Shown here piece by piece: positions 9,134 through 18,533 of a DNA stretch of 64,000 nucleotides. The position numbers and the translations under genes are program-made. The first letter of the stretch is position 1, and every line of letters begins with the position of its first letter. This DNA comes from an uncultured Lachnospiraceae bacterium (lineage in GTDB: Bacteria; Bacillota; Clostridia; Lachnospirales; Lachnospiraceae): contig CALWSF010000005.1 of assembly GCA_944384125.1 (NCBI GenBank), positions 1 through 64,000 of the forward strand, in the 5' to 3' direction. The notes under the pieces were generated by a model. That model saw only the letters and a program-made list of their open reading frames with translations, made no database searches and was not told the DNA's origin.

Positions 9134-9219
9134 TTTCACATTCTCCTTTTCTTTTCTCTGTTTTTTCTGTGTTTTTGCGTCTCAGTAATTTCATACACAA
9201 AAATTTTATTTCTTGTATT

Positions 9220-9233
9220 TTCATATATATGAA
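9220..9233. promoter_or_regulatory. Palindrome at the pruA transcription start (candidate operator)
   Basis: TTCATATATATGAA is a perfect 14-base palindrome lying just downstream of the predicted pruA start of transcription. Its place would suit a repressor site, but the region is very AT-rich, so chance is a real alternative. Confidence 0.3.
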
Positions 9234-9245
9234 TTTTATATTCAA

Positions 9246-9274
9246 ATAATATCACTATAATATAAATATGTCAA
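9246..9274 (-). promoter_or_regulatory. Sigma-A promoter of pruA
   Basis: On the minus strand a perfect TTGACA, a 17-base spacer and TATTAT (five of six) form a near-consensus promoter. The leader to the pruA ATG would be about 106 bases. The rest of the intergenic stretch 9134-9502 is AT-rich and holds no gene that I can support. Confidence 0.7.
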
Positions 9275-9411
9275 TATATTTTCATTTTAAAAAATACCAA
9301 ATTTCGTTATTTATTTTTATACATATCGTACAATTCTGTTTCTTTACTGCTTGATCTGCATTTTAAAAAGCCGTTTAAGGATTTCAGCTGACGTGACGGA
9401 ACCTTTTTCCG

Positions 9412-9440
9412 TTTACTGCCTTCTTTTTTTGTGATATACT
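9412..9440 (+). promoter_or_regulatory. Promoter of the ThyX-like gene
   Basis: TTTACT, a 17-base spacer and TATACT, the latter preceded by TG-A as in an extended -10. Transcription would start about 56 bases before the ATG at 9503. Confidence 0.5.
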
Positions 9441-9502
9441 TGGGTAAATATAATTTTTCTTAGAAGAAACTGATTTCATGCATATGAACTGAGAGGAGAA
9501 CT

Positions 9503-10132
9503 ATGATTATTCTAGAAAGAACCAGTGTAATGAACCTGGATAATGCCATACGCGGAGCCCGGAATCCCATGAACAGCTGGGATCGCATGGACAGCTTCTA
9601 TTCAGAAGACGGAACTTTTATTCTGGGACCAAATGATAAAAATCTTGCTTTGAGGCTTCGGAAAGCCGGGAGCGATCATCGGAAATTTGTCCGGCAGATA
9701 TTCGTATCTGTGGATATTACGGCACCGCTCTACTGGTGGAAAGAATATGACACCTACAAGGTTGCCACGGTTGCCAATTCCTGCAGCACCATGCACAAAA
9801 TCGCAGGCAAACCATTTTCTATGGAGGATTTCAGCTGCGATCATATGACGGCGCCGACTGCTGCATTTATGGAAAGTGTTGTGCAGCGCCTTGAACAGAT
9901 AAGGCAGCGTTATCTTGAAACAAAAAATAAAGAGGACTGGTATGATATGATTCAGCTTCTTCCCAGCAGCTATAATCAGATGCGCACCTGTTCTTTCAAT
10001 TATGAAACACTGATCAACATTTATTTTGCCAGAAAGGATCATAAGCTGGCGGAGTGGCACACTTTCTGCGACTGGGTTCGGACACTTCCCTATGCACAGG
10101 AACTTATCCTCGGCGAAACGGACACAGACTGA
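9503..10132 (+). CDS. Putative divergent ThyX-like (flavin-dependent thymidylate synthase fold) protein
   Basis: A 209-residue soluble protein. Its length, the central run KVATVANSCSTMHK and the later PSSYNQMRTCSFNYETLINI recall the layout of flavin-dependent thymidylate synthase ThyX, whose signature is RHRxxSxNxxSxR followed by a second substrate-binding half. Here the RHR residues are absent: only the A-S/T...N..S-T skeleton can be lined up, and only with a one-residue gap. It is therefore either a very divergent ThyX or a related protein of unknown activity. The start ATG follows GAGAGGAGAA. The gene is monocistronic with its own promoter and terminator. The DHFR domain encoded 2 kb away makes a folate/thymidylate link attractive, but this is inference. 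Confidence 0.45.
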   Translation: MIILERTSVMNLDNAIRGARNPMNSWDRMDSFYSEDGTFILGPNDKNLALRLRKAGSDHRKFVRQIFVSVDITAPLYWWKEYDTYKVATVANSCSTMHKIAGKPFSMEDFSCDHMTAPTAAFMESVVQRLEQIRQRYLETKNKEDWYDMIQLLPSSYNQMRTCSFNYETLINIYFARKDHKLAEWHTFCDWVRTLPYAQELILGETDTD

Positions 10133-10162
10133 TAAGACCGCATATACCGGCTGAACAGCATG

Positions 10163-10209
10163 AAAAAGCAGACATACGGCAACTTTTGCTGTCGTGATGT
10201 CTGCTTTTT
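10163..10209. terminator. Bidirectional terminator between the ThyX-like and PBP genes
   Basis: AAAAAGCAGACAT pairs perfectly with ATGTCTGCTTTTT over 13 bases, with further pairing inside the loop. It lies between convergent genes, with a T-run on each strand, so it can serve both. Confidence 0.8.
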
Positions 10210-10240
10210 ATTTTTACTTTATGTAAAATTCAAATGGCAT

Positions 10241-12769
10241 CTACTGAATAATCTCCGAAGCCGGTCCTGCCGGCTGCTGAGGAGGCTGAGCCGTATCGCT
10301 CCCCGGCCCTGCCGGAGGTGTCTCCGGAATCTGTACCGGAACCGTCTCTGCCGGAGCGGTCTGCGGCGGAGCTGTCTCAGGCACTGTCATTTCCTGAACA
10401 GGGGCACCGCGGCTGATGATCATTTCCATCCTCTCTCTCATGGACTGACTCTTTATCTGGCCCGCCAGTTCCTTTGCTTCGTTTCTAAGCTCGGTCCGGC
10501 TCCTGCCGGAGTCTCCGGTTTTTGCCATATCAAGAAGTTCCATAGCCCGATCTGCCAGCTCGTGATCCGACCGGAAATCATCTACAAAATAATCTTCTGA
10601 TATACTGTAAGCTCCGGAATGACCCGCCAGATATTCTCCGGAGTGTCCCCTTCCGTCATCTGTTTCAGGCTCCGCAAAGGATGCCGGTCCCAGCCCTTCA
10701 ATCATCCCCTGCATAGCCCGCTTCCATATGGAAGCGGGATACGTAGCTCCGTAAAGACTTGAGAGCATTTTGGGCTGATCATATCCGACCCAGACAGAAA
10801 TTGTATAATACGGCGTCATTCCGCAGAACCAGCCATCTTTGCTGGCATTTGTCGTTCCGGTTTTTCCGGCTGCTTCTATCTCTCCCTGCCATCCCATGGA
10901 ACTGGCAGTTCCTCTTTTGATAACCCCTGTCAGAATATCCGTCATCATTACTGCACTGCTTTCCTGATATACCTGAACAGCCGGATATTCCTCAAATATA
11001 TCTTCGCCCTGATTGTTAATCATTTTCTCGATACATGTAGGATCTCTGTAAACCCCTCTGTTGGTCAGAGCCGCATAAGCTCCCGCCATCTCTTCCGTAG
11101 TCGCACCATGGGTAAATCCGCCCAGAGATGTAGCCGGATAATAATCATCCGGAACAATATTGTCAAACCTCATCTGCGTCAGATATGCAAGGCCCACATC
11201 CGGTGTGATATCATCATAAATATACCACGCCACACCATTGCGGCTCAGCTCCACCGCTCTTCTGAGCTCCAGAGATTCTCCCGGCAGCGACTTGACATCC
11301 GCTCCTTTTTCCTTTGCGCTGTCTATGTTGATATTTCTTACTTTCGTTGTAGATTTATATCCGTTTTCCAGAGCCGGTGCATATACAATCAGCGGCTTTA
11401 TGGTACTTCCCGGCTGCCGGTCACTCTGGAAAGCGCGGTTTAATGTATATGTATCCGTCTCCTGGCTTCGTCCTCCGACAATGGCAACCACCTTACCTGT
11501 ACTGTTGTCTATCGCAGTCGCAGCACCCTGAAGCGCATAGATTCCATTGTCAGCTGTCTCTCCGTCAAAAGACAGCACACTGTCTACCGCCTCCTGCAAA
11601 AGCTGCTGTTTGCCGGGGTCCAGAGAAGTGTACAGATTATAGCCTCCCGTATACAGAGCATCTCTCTCCTGATTGTAAACCTCATTATACCGCTCCTCAT
11701 ATGCCCGGTATTCCTCCTGACTTCTGAATCCGTACTGGAACTGGAAGCCGTCGCGGCGCATAAGGTAACGTACCGCACAGTCAATTGCATATGTTGTCTC
11801 ATAGTTGCGCATGGGAACCTGCTGCCTCTGAACCGTAATTGTTTCTGCCACAGCCTCCTCATACTCTCTCTGCGTTATATAGCCCATCTCCAGCATATCA
11901 TCCAGAATTTTATCCCGCCGCGCGATAGCATTTTCAGGGTGGCGGTAGGGATTGTAATATGTAGGAGAATTGGGAATAGCACACAGATATGCCGTCTGAC
12001 TCAGTGTAAGCTCATCCGCATCCTTCCCGAAATATCCTTTTGCTGCAGCCTGAAGGCCGTAATAGGTATTGGCGAAACTGATATCATTAATGTAAAACTC
12101 CATAATCTGTTCTTTTGTATATTTTTTCGTCAGATCAAGAGCTATCAGTATCTCCTTAACCTTCCGCTCAATAGATACTTCTCTGGTAAGGAACCTGTTT
12201 CTCGCAAGCTGCTGGGTAATCGTACTGGCGCCATGCACCTCCTGGCCCTCCGTCCGGAGATAATTGATGCCCACCCGGAATATTCCCTTGATATCAATAC
12301 CGGGATTTTCCCAGAAAGTTCTGTCTTCTATGGCAACAAATGCATTAATGGCATTCTGGGGTATCTCATCATACGTCAGGTATGTGGAATCCTCATCTCC
12401 CGTCAGCTTTGCCAGTATTTCTCCGTTGGCATCATATATGTAGCTTGCCTCCTGCAGCCGGAAGGTTTCCGGCGTACTCTCTTCCACTACTCCTGCAATC
12501 TGCTCTTTGTAATCCTGATATATAGGATACAGTTTATAAAACGCAACACCTCCCACTGCCAGCAGAATTACCACAGAAAGGATGAGCAGTGTCAAAATTA
12601 CTGCGCGAAGAACCCTGAACATTGCACGAAGAACAATCCTGAGCCTTCTGAACGGGCCGCTGCCCCCTTTTGCCGAAGATTTTTTTTCCGCTTTATCCGG
12701 CTTGCGGGGCGATTGTTTTTTTCGGGAATGGCTCTGATCCACTCCCTTATTTGTCCGTTTTTCTTCCAT
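10241..12769 (-). CDS. Class A penicillin-binding protein (peptidoglycan glycosyltransferase/transpeptidase)
   Basis: An 842-residue bifunctional cell-wall synthase. A basic 50-residue cytoplasmic tail and one membrane helix (about 55-78) anchor it. The glycosyltransferase domain follows with AIEDRTFWENPGIDIKG, GASTITQQLARN and KVKEILIALDLTKKYTK. The transpeptidase domain has the active serine in PGSTIKPL, a SRN second motif and KTGTTN. A proline/glutamate/threonine-rich C-terminal tail of about 60 residues ends it, as in many PonA-type proteins. It polymerises lipid II and cross-links stem peptides on the outer face of the membrane. The gene is alone between a shared terminator and a 260-base divergent intergenic region, in which no convincing promoter was found. 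Confidence 0.93.
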   Translation of the reverse strand: MEEKRTNKGVDQSHSRKKQSPRKPDKAEKKSSAKGGSGPFRRLRIVLRAMFRVLRAVILTLLILSVVILLAVGGVAFYKLYPIYQDYKEQIAGVVEESTPETFRLQEASYIYDANGEILAKLTGDEDSTYLTYDEIPQNAINAFVAIEDRTFWENPGIDIKGIFRVGINYLRTEGQEVHGASTITQQLARNRFLTREVSIERKVKEILIALDLTKKYTKEQIMEFYINDISFANTYYGLQAAAKGYFGKDADELTLSQTAYLCAIPNSPTYYNPYRHPENAIARRDKILDDMLEMGYITQREYEEAVAETITVQRQQVPMRNYETTYAIDCAVRYLMRRDGFQFQYGFRSQEEYRAYEERYNEVYNQERDALYTGGYNLYTSLDPGKQQLLQEAVDSVLSFDGETADNGIYALQGAATAIDNSTGKVVAIVGGRSQETDTYTLNRAFQSDRQPGSTIKPLIVYAPALENGYKSTTKVRNINIDSAKEKGADVKSLPGESLELRRAVELSRNGVAWYIYDDITPDVGLAYLTQMRFDNIVPDDYYPATSLGGFTHGATTEEMAGAYAALTNRGVYRDPTCIEKMINNQGEDIFEEYPAVQVYQESSAVMMTDILTGVIKRGTASSMGWQGEIEAAGKTGTTNASKDGWFCGMTPYYTISVWVGYDQPKMLSSLYGATYPASIWKRAMQGMIEGLGPASFAEPETDDGRGHSGEYLAGHSGAYSISEDYFVDDFRSDHELADRAMELLDMAKTGDSGRSRTELRNEAKELAGQIKSQSMRERMEMIISRGAPVQEMTVPETAPPQTAPAETVPVQIPETPPAGPGSDTAQPPQQPAGPASEIIQ

Positions 12770-13029
12770 TTTGTCCGTCCCTCTTTTTTCCGCGTTCTCT
12801 GTTTCTTTGCACTAAAACACAATGACCTCCCTGTCAGACAGAAACGCAGCATTCATAAACAGCCGCATACGCAGGCATGTACTTCTCTTATTATATGTGT
12901 TTTTGCTTTATCCGGCAACCCTGACTTCCCTATTTTAAAGATTTTGACATAAATCGTAATTTAAACAGGGCGAACCCCCGCCTCATTTTCGGAATATGAT
13001 ACGGTAACCAACATTTTGGGAGATGCTTT

Positions 13030-13674
13030 ATGAATTCCCTGCTTCTTTCGATTTTTGTGCTGGTTACAGCGCTGTCACTGGACGCTTTTGCTGCCGGCTT
13101 TATTTATGGTACCGATCATGTAAGGATTCCCGCAGTGTCTGCCGCCATTATTACAGGACTGTCTTCAGGTATTCTCGCCTTATTTCTCCTTCTGGGCGAC
13201 TGGTTCGGTCTTCTTGTTCCTGAACGGTTAACTTCCATTCTGTGCTTCATCATTTTATTTCTTCTGGGATGCATCAGGCTCTTTGACAGCACATTAAAAT
13301 CCCTGATCCGGCGCTTTGCCGGACACACTCATAAAATCCGTTTTTCCCGCTCCCACGCAACATTTCTTCTGACCATTTATGCCGATCCGGCTGCAGCCAA
13401 TGAAACAGATATCTCTGTTCTCTCTCCTTCTGAGGCATTCTCACTGGGACTTGCACTTTCTCTGGACAGCGCAGCAGCAGGCTTCGGCGCAGGAATGACA
13501 CCATCCCATCTCCCCGCCGCCCTCTTTTTTTCTCTCTTTCTTACCGCCGCTGCCCTCACAGGCGGCAGTTTACTGGGGCGCACTCTGACAAAACATGCTT
13601 TTCCCGATCTTTCCTGGCTCAGCGGCATTCTGCTTATCAGTCTGGCATTTTTCAAACTCACAGCTGCTCTTTAA
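13030..13674 (+). CDS. ytaF: MntP/YtaF family membrane protein
   Basis: A 214-residue membrane protein with an internal repeat: the acidic motif ALSLDAFAAGFIYG in the first half recurs as ALSLDSAAAGFGAG in the second. This is the hallmark of the MntP/YtaF family, whose members include manganese exporters and the sporulation membrane protein YtaF. About six membrane segments are visible with a short basic loop in the middle. GGGAG precedes the ATG. It converges on the cation ATPase gene with a gap of only 16 bases. Mn2+ export or a sporulation role is inferred from family only. Confidence 0.8.
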   Translation: MNSLLLSIFVLVTALSLDAFAAGFIYGTDHVRIPAVSAAIITGLSSGILALFLLLGDWFGLLVPERLTSILCFIILFLLGCIRLFDSTLKSLIRRFAGHTHKIRFSRSHATFLLTIYADPAAANETDISVLSPSEAFSLGLALSLDSAAAGFGAGMTPSHLPAALFFSLFLTAAALTGGSLLGRTLTKHAFPDLSWLSGILLISLAFFKLTAAL

Positions 13675-13690
13675 GGCATCCGTTCCTGTC

Positions 13691-16348
13691 TCAGGATCGG
13701 CCTTTTGGATATCCCAGTACCGCCAGGATCTCATGCGCCAGCAAAGGTGCCGCAGAAAGGAGAAGGAGAAATCCCCATTCCGCCGGGCTTAAAACAGAAG
13801 TGTGAAAAAGTGATGCCAAAACGGGAAGCTCAGTAACAGCCGCCTGGAGCAGAAGTCCGAAAGCAAACGCAGCAATCATCAGCCGGTTGCTGAAAAAACC
13901 TCTGCCAAAAACAGACCTTTCCGGACTGCGCATGCCTGCCGCATGAAACAGTTCAGACAGTCCCAGAACAGTAAAAGCATACGTCTGGGCCTTCTGAAGA
14001 ATTTCCTCCTGTCCCAGAAGCTGACGGAACACGGACGGCGAAAAATTTATTCCCACCTCCGCCGCCTCCCTCCACGGAACAAAGAAAAAGGCACACAGGC
14101 TTACCGCAGCAATCAGAAAGCCATAAAAAACCGTATAGAACCATCCTCCGCCTGACAGAAGTGTCTCTTCAGGCCTCCGGGGCGGCTTTTTCATCAGCTG
14201 CTCCCCGTCATTTTTGTCCACCCCCAGCGCAAGAGCCGGCAGGGAGTCCGTGATCAGATTTACCCAGAGTATATGTGCCGGTTTGAGCGGGGACGGCACC
14301 CCCGCGGCAATCGCTGCAAACATGGTAATAATTTCCCCAAAATTAGAAGACAGAAGAAATATGACAGACTTGCGTATATTTTCATATATTCCTCTCCCTT
14401 CCTCTATTGCCTTTTCAATGGTGGCAAAATTATCATCTGTCAGAATCATATCAGAAGCCTGTCTCGCCACATCCGTCCCTGTCTGCCCCATTGCAATGCC
14501 AATATCCGCAATTTTAAGAGACGGGGCGTCATTGACGCCGTCCCCCGTCATTGCCGTTATCTGTCCCTCTGCCTTCAGGGCCCGGACAATTCTTACCTTA
14601 TGATCAGGAGAAACACGGGCAAATACAGAAGTTTGCGGCAGACGGTGTCTTAACTCCATTTCATCCATCTTATCCAGTTCCTGCCCGGAAATACACTCTC
14701 TTTTTTCTGATGCAATTCCCAGCTGACGGGCAATAGCCAGAGCCGTATCAGCGTGATCTCCCGTAATCATTATAGTCCGAACAGAAGCCCTTCTGAAAGC
14801 CTCCACAGCCTGTCTGACCTCTTTCCTGGGAGGATCAATCATGCCGGCAAAACCAAGAAAAATCATGCCTTTTTCCGGAGTTTTTCCCTCCCCCTCCGAC
14901 ACAGCAGCCGCCAGAACCCGCAGCGCACGGGACGAAAGGCTCTCTACCGCATCTTTTATTTTCCTTCGGCGCTCCCGGTCGAGCACACATAGCTCTCCCT
15001 GTTCCATCACATGGCTGCATCTTTCAAGTATCACATCCGGCGCACCCTTCGTACATGAAAAAAAACGTTTTCCTTCTCTGTGCATGGTCGTCATCATTTT
15101 CCGCCCGGATTCAAAGGGGATTTCTCCCTTTCTCGGAAATTTTTCCCGCAGTCTTTTTTCGCTGATGCCGCAGTCTGAGACAAAGCGGAGAAGAGCACTC
15201 TCTGTTGCCTCCCCCATCTCATCCGAAGCATCGTTGCACAGACAGAAGACTTCCAGAAGACGTTTTCCCGTCCTTTCCTCTGCGGCTCTGTACATATCCT
15301 TTCCCTCAAAGGTCATCCCGTCAAATCCGCAAACTGTTACTGTCATCTCATTCTTCGTAAGTGTTCCTGTTTTATCTGAACAGACAGCACTGACTGCCCC
15401 CAACGTCTCTACACTGGGAAGGCGCCGCACGATTGTGCCGGCTTTTACCATACGGGTAACACTCAGTGCCAGAACTATCGTAACCACCGCCGGAAGCCCC
15501 TCCGGAACAGCTGCAACAGCCAGGGAAATTGCTGTAATCAGCATCTCCATTACATCTCTCTTCTGGATTACCGCTATTGCAAACAACAGAATGCACAGAC
15601 CGACTGCTGTCATGCTGAGAATTTTCCCCAGATCCCCCAGCCTCCTCTGGAGAGGCGTCTCTTCCTCCGGCGCTTCATGGATCAGCGCTGCAATTTTTCC
15701 TATTTCTGTGTTCATTCCTGTTGCGACCACAACTCCCATTCCCTTTCCTGCCGTCACATAAGATGTCATAAAAGCCATGTTCTTTCTCTCTCCCACAGGC
15801 AGCGGGCCGGCAGCCAGAAACCGGCTGTCTTTTTTTACCGGGGTGGATTCTCCCGTCAGAGCCGCTTCCTCTGTTCTCAGATCCACAGAGCTTAAAAGCC
15901 TTATATCAGCCGGAACCTGGCATCCCGTTTCCAGAATTACCAGATCCCCCGGCACCAGAAACTCCGCATCAATCATCCGCTCCTTTCCCCCGCGAATAAC
16001 TTTTGCAGACAGCTTCGTAAGCTTTTTCAGGGATTCCAGAGCCCTCTCCGCCTTTCCCTCCTGAATAACCCCCACAACTGCATTCATTGCCACAACTGCC
16101 AGTATAACGGCCGCATCTCCATATTCTCCCAGTAAAATGGAAATTCCCGCTGCGGCAAACAGAACAAAAATCAGTGAATCGCAGAGCTGCTGTGCAATCC
16201 TTGCGGCAAGTCCCTTCCTCTCCGGTTCACGCATTACATTTTTCCCAAAATGAAGAATACGTTCCCGGGCATCCTCTTCAGAAAGCCCGTTTCTTTCGTC
16301 AGCTGACAGCTTTCTGCAGATTTCCTCCGAAGTCCTGCTCTCATACAT
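13691..16348 (-). CDS. P2-type cation-transporting ATPase (Ca2+-ATPase-like)
   Basis: An 885-residue P-type ATPase. It has the N-terminal cation-ATPase domain, the actuator motif TGES at 165-168, the ion-binding membrane motif PEGLP at 282-286, the phosphorylation motif DKTGTLT at 325-331, the hinge TGDGVNDAP, and a C-terminal bundle of about six helices. The overall pattern fits the SERCA-like P2A group that pumps Ca2+ (or a related cation) out of the cell; PEGLP at the fourth membrane helix is typical. The ATG at 16346-16348 is chosen because AAAGGAGAG lies just before it; the longer frame to 16393 lacks a site. No regulator is adjacent. Confidence 0.9.
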   Translation of the reverse strand: MYESRTSEEICRKLSADERNGLSEEDARERILHFGKNVMREPERKGLAARIAQQLCDSLIFVLFAAAGISILLGEYGDAAVILAVVAMNAVVGVIQEGKAERALESLKKLTKLSAKVIRGGKERMIDAEFLVPGDLVILETGCQVPADIRLLSSVDLRTEEAALTGESTPVKKDSRFLAAGPLPVGERKNMAFMTSYVTAGKGMGVVVATGMNTEIGKIAALIHEAPEEETPLQRRLGDLGKILSMTAVGLCILLFAIAVIQKRDVMEMLITAISLAVAAVPEGLPAVVTIVLALSVTRMVKAGTIVRRLPSVETLGAVSAVCSDKTGTLTKNEMTVTVCGFDGMTFEGKDMYRAAEERTGKRLLEVFCLCNDASDEMGEATESALLRFVSDCGISEKRLREKFPRKGEIPFESGRKMMTTMHREGKRFFSCTKGAPDVILERCSHVMEQGELCVLDRERRRKIKDAVESLSSRALRVLAAAVSEGEGKTPEKGMIFLGFAGMIDPPRKEVRQAVEAFRRASVRTIMITGDHADTALAIARQLGIASEKRECISGQELDKMDEMELRHRLPQTSVFARVSPDHKVRIVRALKAEGQITAMTGDGVNDAPSLKIADIGIAMGQTGTDVARQASDMILTDDNFATIEKAIEEGRGIYENIRKSVIFLLSSNFGEIITMFAAIAAGVPSPLKPAHILWVNLITDSLPALALGVDKNDGEQLMKKPPRRPEETLLSGGGWFYTVFYGFLIAAVSLCAFFFVPWREAAEVGINFSPSVFRQLLGQEEILQKAQTYAFTVLGLSELFHAAGMRSPERSVFGRGFFSNRLMIAAFAFGLLLQAAVTELPVLASLFHTSVLSPAEWGFLLLLSAAPLLAHEILAVLGYPKGRS

Positions 16349-16477
16349 TCTTCCATCTCTCCTTTCGCCCTCTGTCCTTTGCAAAACACTCACAGACAGG
16401 CTGTCTTAAAAAACCTTATGCAGGCCCGACGGGAAAATAGAACACTAAAACTGCTCCGCTGCAGAAAGCCATACAAA

Positions 16478-16523
16478 AAGCCTCTGGCGGCCGGCAAAAG
16501 TCCTTACCGTCCGCCAGAGGCTT
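16478..16523 (-). terminator. Terminator downstream of the 118-residue hypothetical gene
   Basis: A perfect 13-base stem, AAGCCTCTGGCGG / CCGCCAGAGGCTT, with a 20-base loop. On the minus strand it is followed by TTTTT. It lies between the small hypothetical gene and the ATPase gene. Confidence 0.75.
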
Positions 16524-16575
16524 CAGAAATAATATGAAAAGATATAAACCTCCGGCACTGAAGGCCCTGAAGCTT

Positions 16576-16932
16576 TTATCTCTTTTTTTCTTTGTCACGG
16601 AAACTTTTCAGAACAATTGAAGCAGAATACTGATAGGCATAAATACACTCCTTCATGAGTTCCTGCTCTTCCGGAGTTTTGCATACACTTAATATCATAT
16701 CCTCCTCTTCTTTCTGAAGATACGCTTCCCCGTTTCCGTCACGCTCTTTTACCGGCTTGTAAATCCGGTACTTTTTGTAATAGGGAGGACATGGAAACTG
16801 TTTGTTTTTTACCGGCTCCGGAACAATACGAAGCTTATATTTGTCTGACATTCTAGCCAGAACATTATGTATCTTTTCACAATTTTCTCTTGTGCTTGTT
16901 TCCCGGGCAGGAATACAGAGCAAATAATCCAT
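16576..16932 (-). CDS. Hypothetical protein, 118 residues
   Basis: I do not recognise this protein. It is 118 residues long, basic and soluble, with no signal peptide or membrane segment. The first half has a compact alpha/beta-like pattern (CIPARETSTRENCEKIHNVL), then a proline/tyrosine/lysine-rich stretch (PCPPYYKKYRIYKP), then an acidic-basic helical tail ending in KEKKR. It is supported as a real gene by a strong AAAGGAGG 6 bases before the ATG and by a dedicated terminator downstream. It lies between a CAP-domain protein gene and the cation ATPase gene on the same strand, with 72 bases to the former. Confidence 0.65.
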   Translation of the reverse strand: MDYLLCIPARETSTRENCEKIHNVLARMSDKYKLRIVPEPVKNKQFPCPPYYKKYRIYKPVKERDGNGEAYLQKEEEDMILSVCKTPEEQELMKECIYAYQYSASIVLKSFRDKEKKR

Positions 16933-17004
16933 ATAAATCCTCCTTTTCGCACATTAAAGCATGCGGATCCTTCTTCTTTTGCCGTATAAGCCGCTTTGTG
17001 CTTT

Positions 17005-17673
17005 TTAATCAGTAAACAGCTGTACCCAATAAAGCGTGCCGGAAGCATCCCTGTAGCAGCCAATACCAATATTCTCATAATTGCGTCCCAGAATATTGGC
17101 GCGATGACCGGAACTGTTCATCCAGCCTTCCATCACTTCTCCTGCACTTCTCTGGCCATATGCGATGTTCTCTCCGGAGAACCTGAAATCTGCGCCGGCT
17201 TCTTCAAGAGCCGTCGAAAAACTGCTTCCGTCCGGCCGCACATGTGAAAATAAAGTTGATATCTCCTCAGCGCGAACTCTGGCCGCTTCAGATGCCTCAG
17301 CGTCTAATGCAAGCTTACCAAGACCGGCCTTCTGTCTCTCCTCATTTACCAGTTCAAGCACCTGCACGGCAAGCTCGTCAGTCTGGGCACCATCTCCCGG
17401 TTTCTCTGTCTCCGGCGTATCCTGTTCCGGTGTATCCGTTTCCGGCAGATTTTCTCCCGGCCAGCCGACTGAAGGAAAACAGTTTTCGGAAAACACCGGG
17501 AAAAATGTTTCATTCCGGCACTCAAAATTTCCGGAAAAGATCTGCCATCCTCCCCTGTATCCTGTCCCTGAAGTCACGCATGTATTACCTGCCGCATAAG
17601 CCGTCAGTGGAACAGCCGCCGTAATCGCAAGCACTGTAGCCGTCATTATACCACAAATCTTCCACTTTTTCAT
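17005..17673 (-). CDS. Secreted CAP-domain (SCP/PR1-like) protein
   Basis: A 222-residue exported protein. An N-terminal signal peptide ends near AYAAG (residue 29). A linker rich in Pro, Glu and Thr (about 70-95) leads to a CAP domain from about 100 to the end. CAP hallmarks visible are LELVNEERQKAGL, FSHVRPDGSSF, GENIAYG, MNSSGHRANILG and a C-terminal YWVQLF. Bacterial members such as B. subtilis YkwD are secreted proteins of uncertain function. AGGAGG precedes the ATG. Upstream, the octamer TGTTACAT occurs twice, 22 bases apart. Confidence 0.88.
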   Translation of the reverse strand: MKKWKICGIMTATVLAITAAVPLTAYAAGNTCVTSGTGYRGGWQIFSGNFECRNETFFPVFSENCFPSVGWPGENLPETDTPEQDTPETEKPGDGAQTDELAVQVLELVNEERQKAGLGKLALDAEASEAARVRAEEISTLFSHVRPDGSSFSTALEEAGADFRFSGENIAYGQRSAGEVMEGWMNSSGHRANILGRNYENIGIGCYRDASGTLYWVQLFTD

Positions 17674-17831
17674 CTAATTTCCTCCTGTAAATAGCTTGAA
17701 TTGTTACATATATATTACAAATATGTTACATGGAGATGATATCATACAATTCATGCCAATTCATTAGGAGATAACTGGAATAAAAGGATCATACTGACAA
17801 GGCTGATGCTTTCGCCTTCTGCCGCATTGTG

Positions 17832-18518
17832 TTACTTCTGTCCGTAGTAGGCATTGGCTCCGTGCTTTCGGAAATAATGCTTATCCTGCAGTTCCTGGGG
17901 AGCAGGCTTTACCTGGGGATTGATAAGTTCGCACCGGGCTGCCATTTTGGCAATCTCCTCCAGAACCACCGCATTGTGCACTGCCTCCGCGGCATCTTTT
18001 CCCCATGCAAAAGGACCATGATTTTTGCACAGTACACAGGGCACTGCCTCTACATCCCGATCTCTGAAATACTCTGCAATGAGCTTTCCTGTATTAATCT
18101 CATAATTTTCCAGCTCTTCCCGGGTCAGATTCCGCACACAGGGAACTTCGCCGTAAATGTAATCCGCATGTGTCGTTCCATAGCAGGGAATGGATCTCCC
18201 GGCCTGCGCCCAGCTTGTCGCCCACGAAGAATGGGTATGAACAATGCCGCCTATGGACGGAAAAGCTTTATATAGCTCACAGTGCGTCGCCGTATCAGAG
18301 GACGGGTTTAATTTTCCCTCCACACGATTCATATTCAGATCAACCACTACCATATCATCCGGCGTCAGCTTATCATACTCCACACCGCTGGGTTTTATTA
18401 TAAAACAGCCGCTTTCCCGATCTATGGCACTCACATTTCCCCAGGTAAATGTCACAAGTCCGTATTTGGGCAGAAGCATATTGGCTTCGTACACTTTTTT
18501 CTTCAATTCTTCAAGCAT
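17832..18518 (-). CDS. araD: L-ribulose-5-phosphate 4-epimerase
   Basis: A 228-residue class II aldolase-family epimerase that converts L-ribulose 5-phosphate to D-xylulose 5-phosphate, the last step of L-arabinose entry into the pentose phosphate pathway. The zinc ligands are in [12 protein letters not shown], with a third His further on, and the active-site region TFTWGNVS lies near residue 25. Length matches AraD. It is the last gene of the pentose operon. A strong terminator-like hairpin lies 20 bases before its start, with AGGGGG of its ribosome-binding site directly after the T-run, so its expression may be tuned separately from the genes upstream. Confidence 0.92.
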   Translation of the reverse strand: MLEELKKKVYEANMLLPKYGLVTFTWGNVSAIDRESGCFIIKPSGVEYDKLTPDDMVVVDLNMNRVEGKLNPSSDTATHCELYKAFPSIGGIVHTHSSWATSWAQAGRSIPCYGTTHADYIYGEVPCVRNLTREELENYEINTGKLIAEYFRDRDVEAVPCVLCKNHGPFAWGKDAAEAVHNAVVLEEIAKMAARCELINPQVKPAPQELQDKHYFRKHGANAYYGQK

Positions 18519-18533
18519 CTTTTTCCCCCTGTT

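Noticed and set aside
11939-12952. Open frame of 337 codons on the plus strand
   Set aside because: It is antisense to the penicillin-binding protein gene, which has all its catalytic motifs.
12770-13029. TTGACA at about 12945 as a promoter for ytaF
   Set aside because: No acceptable -10 box lies 16-18 bases further on, so the hexamer alone was not called.
14841-15761. Open frame of 306 codons on the plus strand
   Set aside because: It is antisense to the P-type ATPase and has a Ser/Arg-rich shadow composition.
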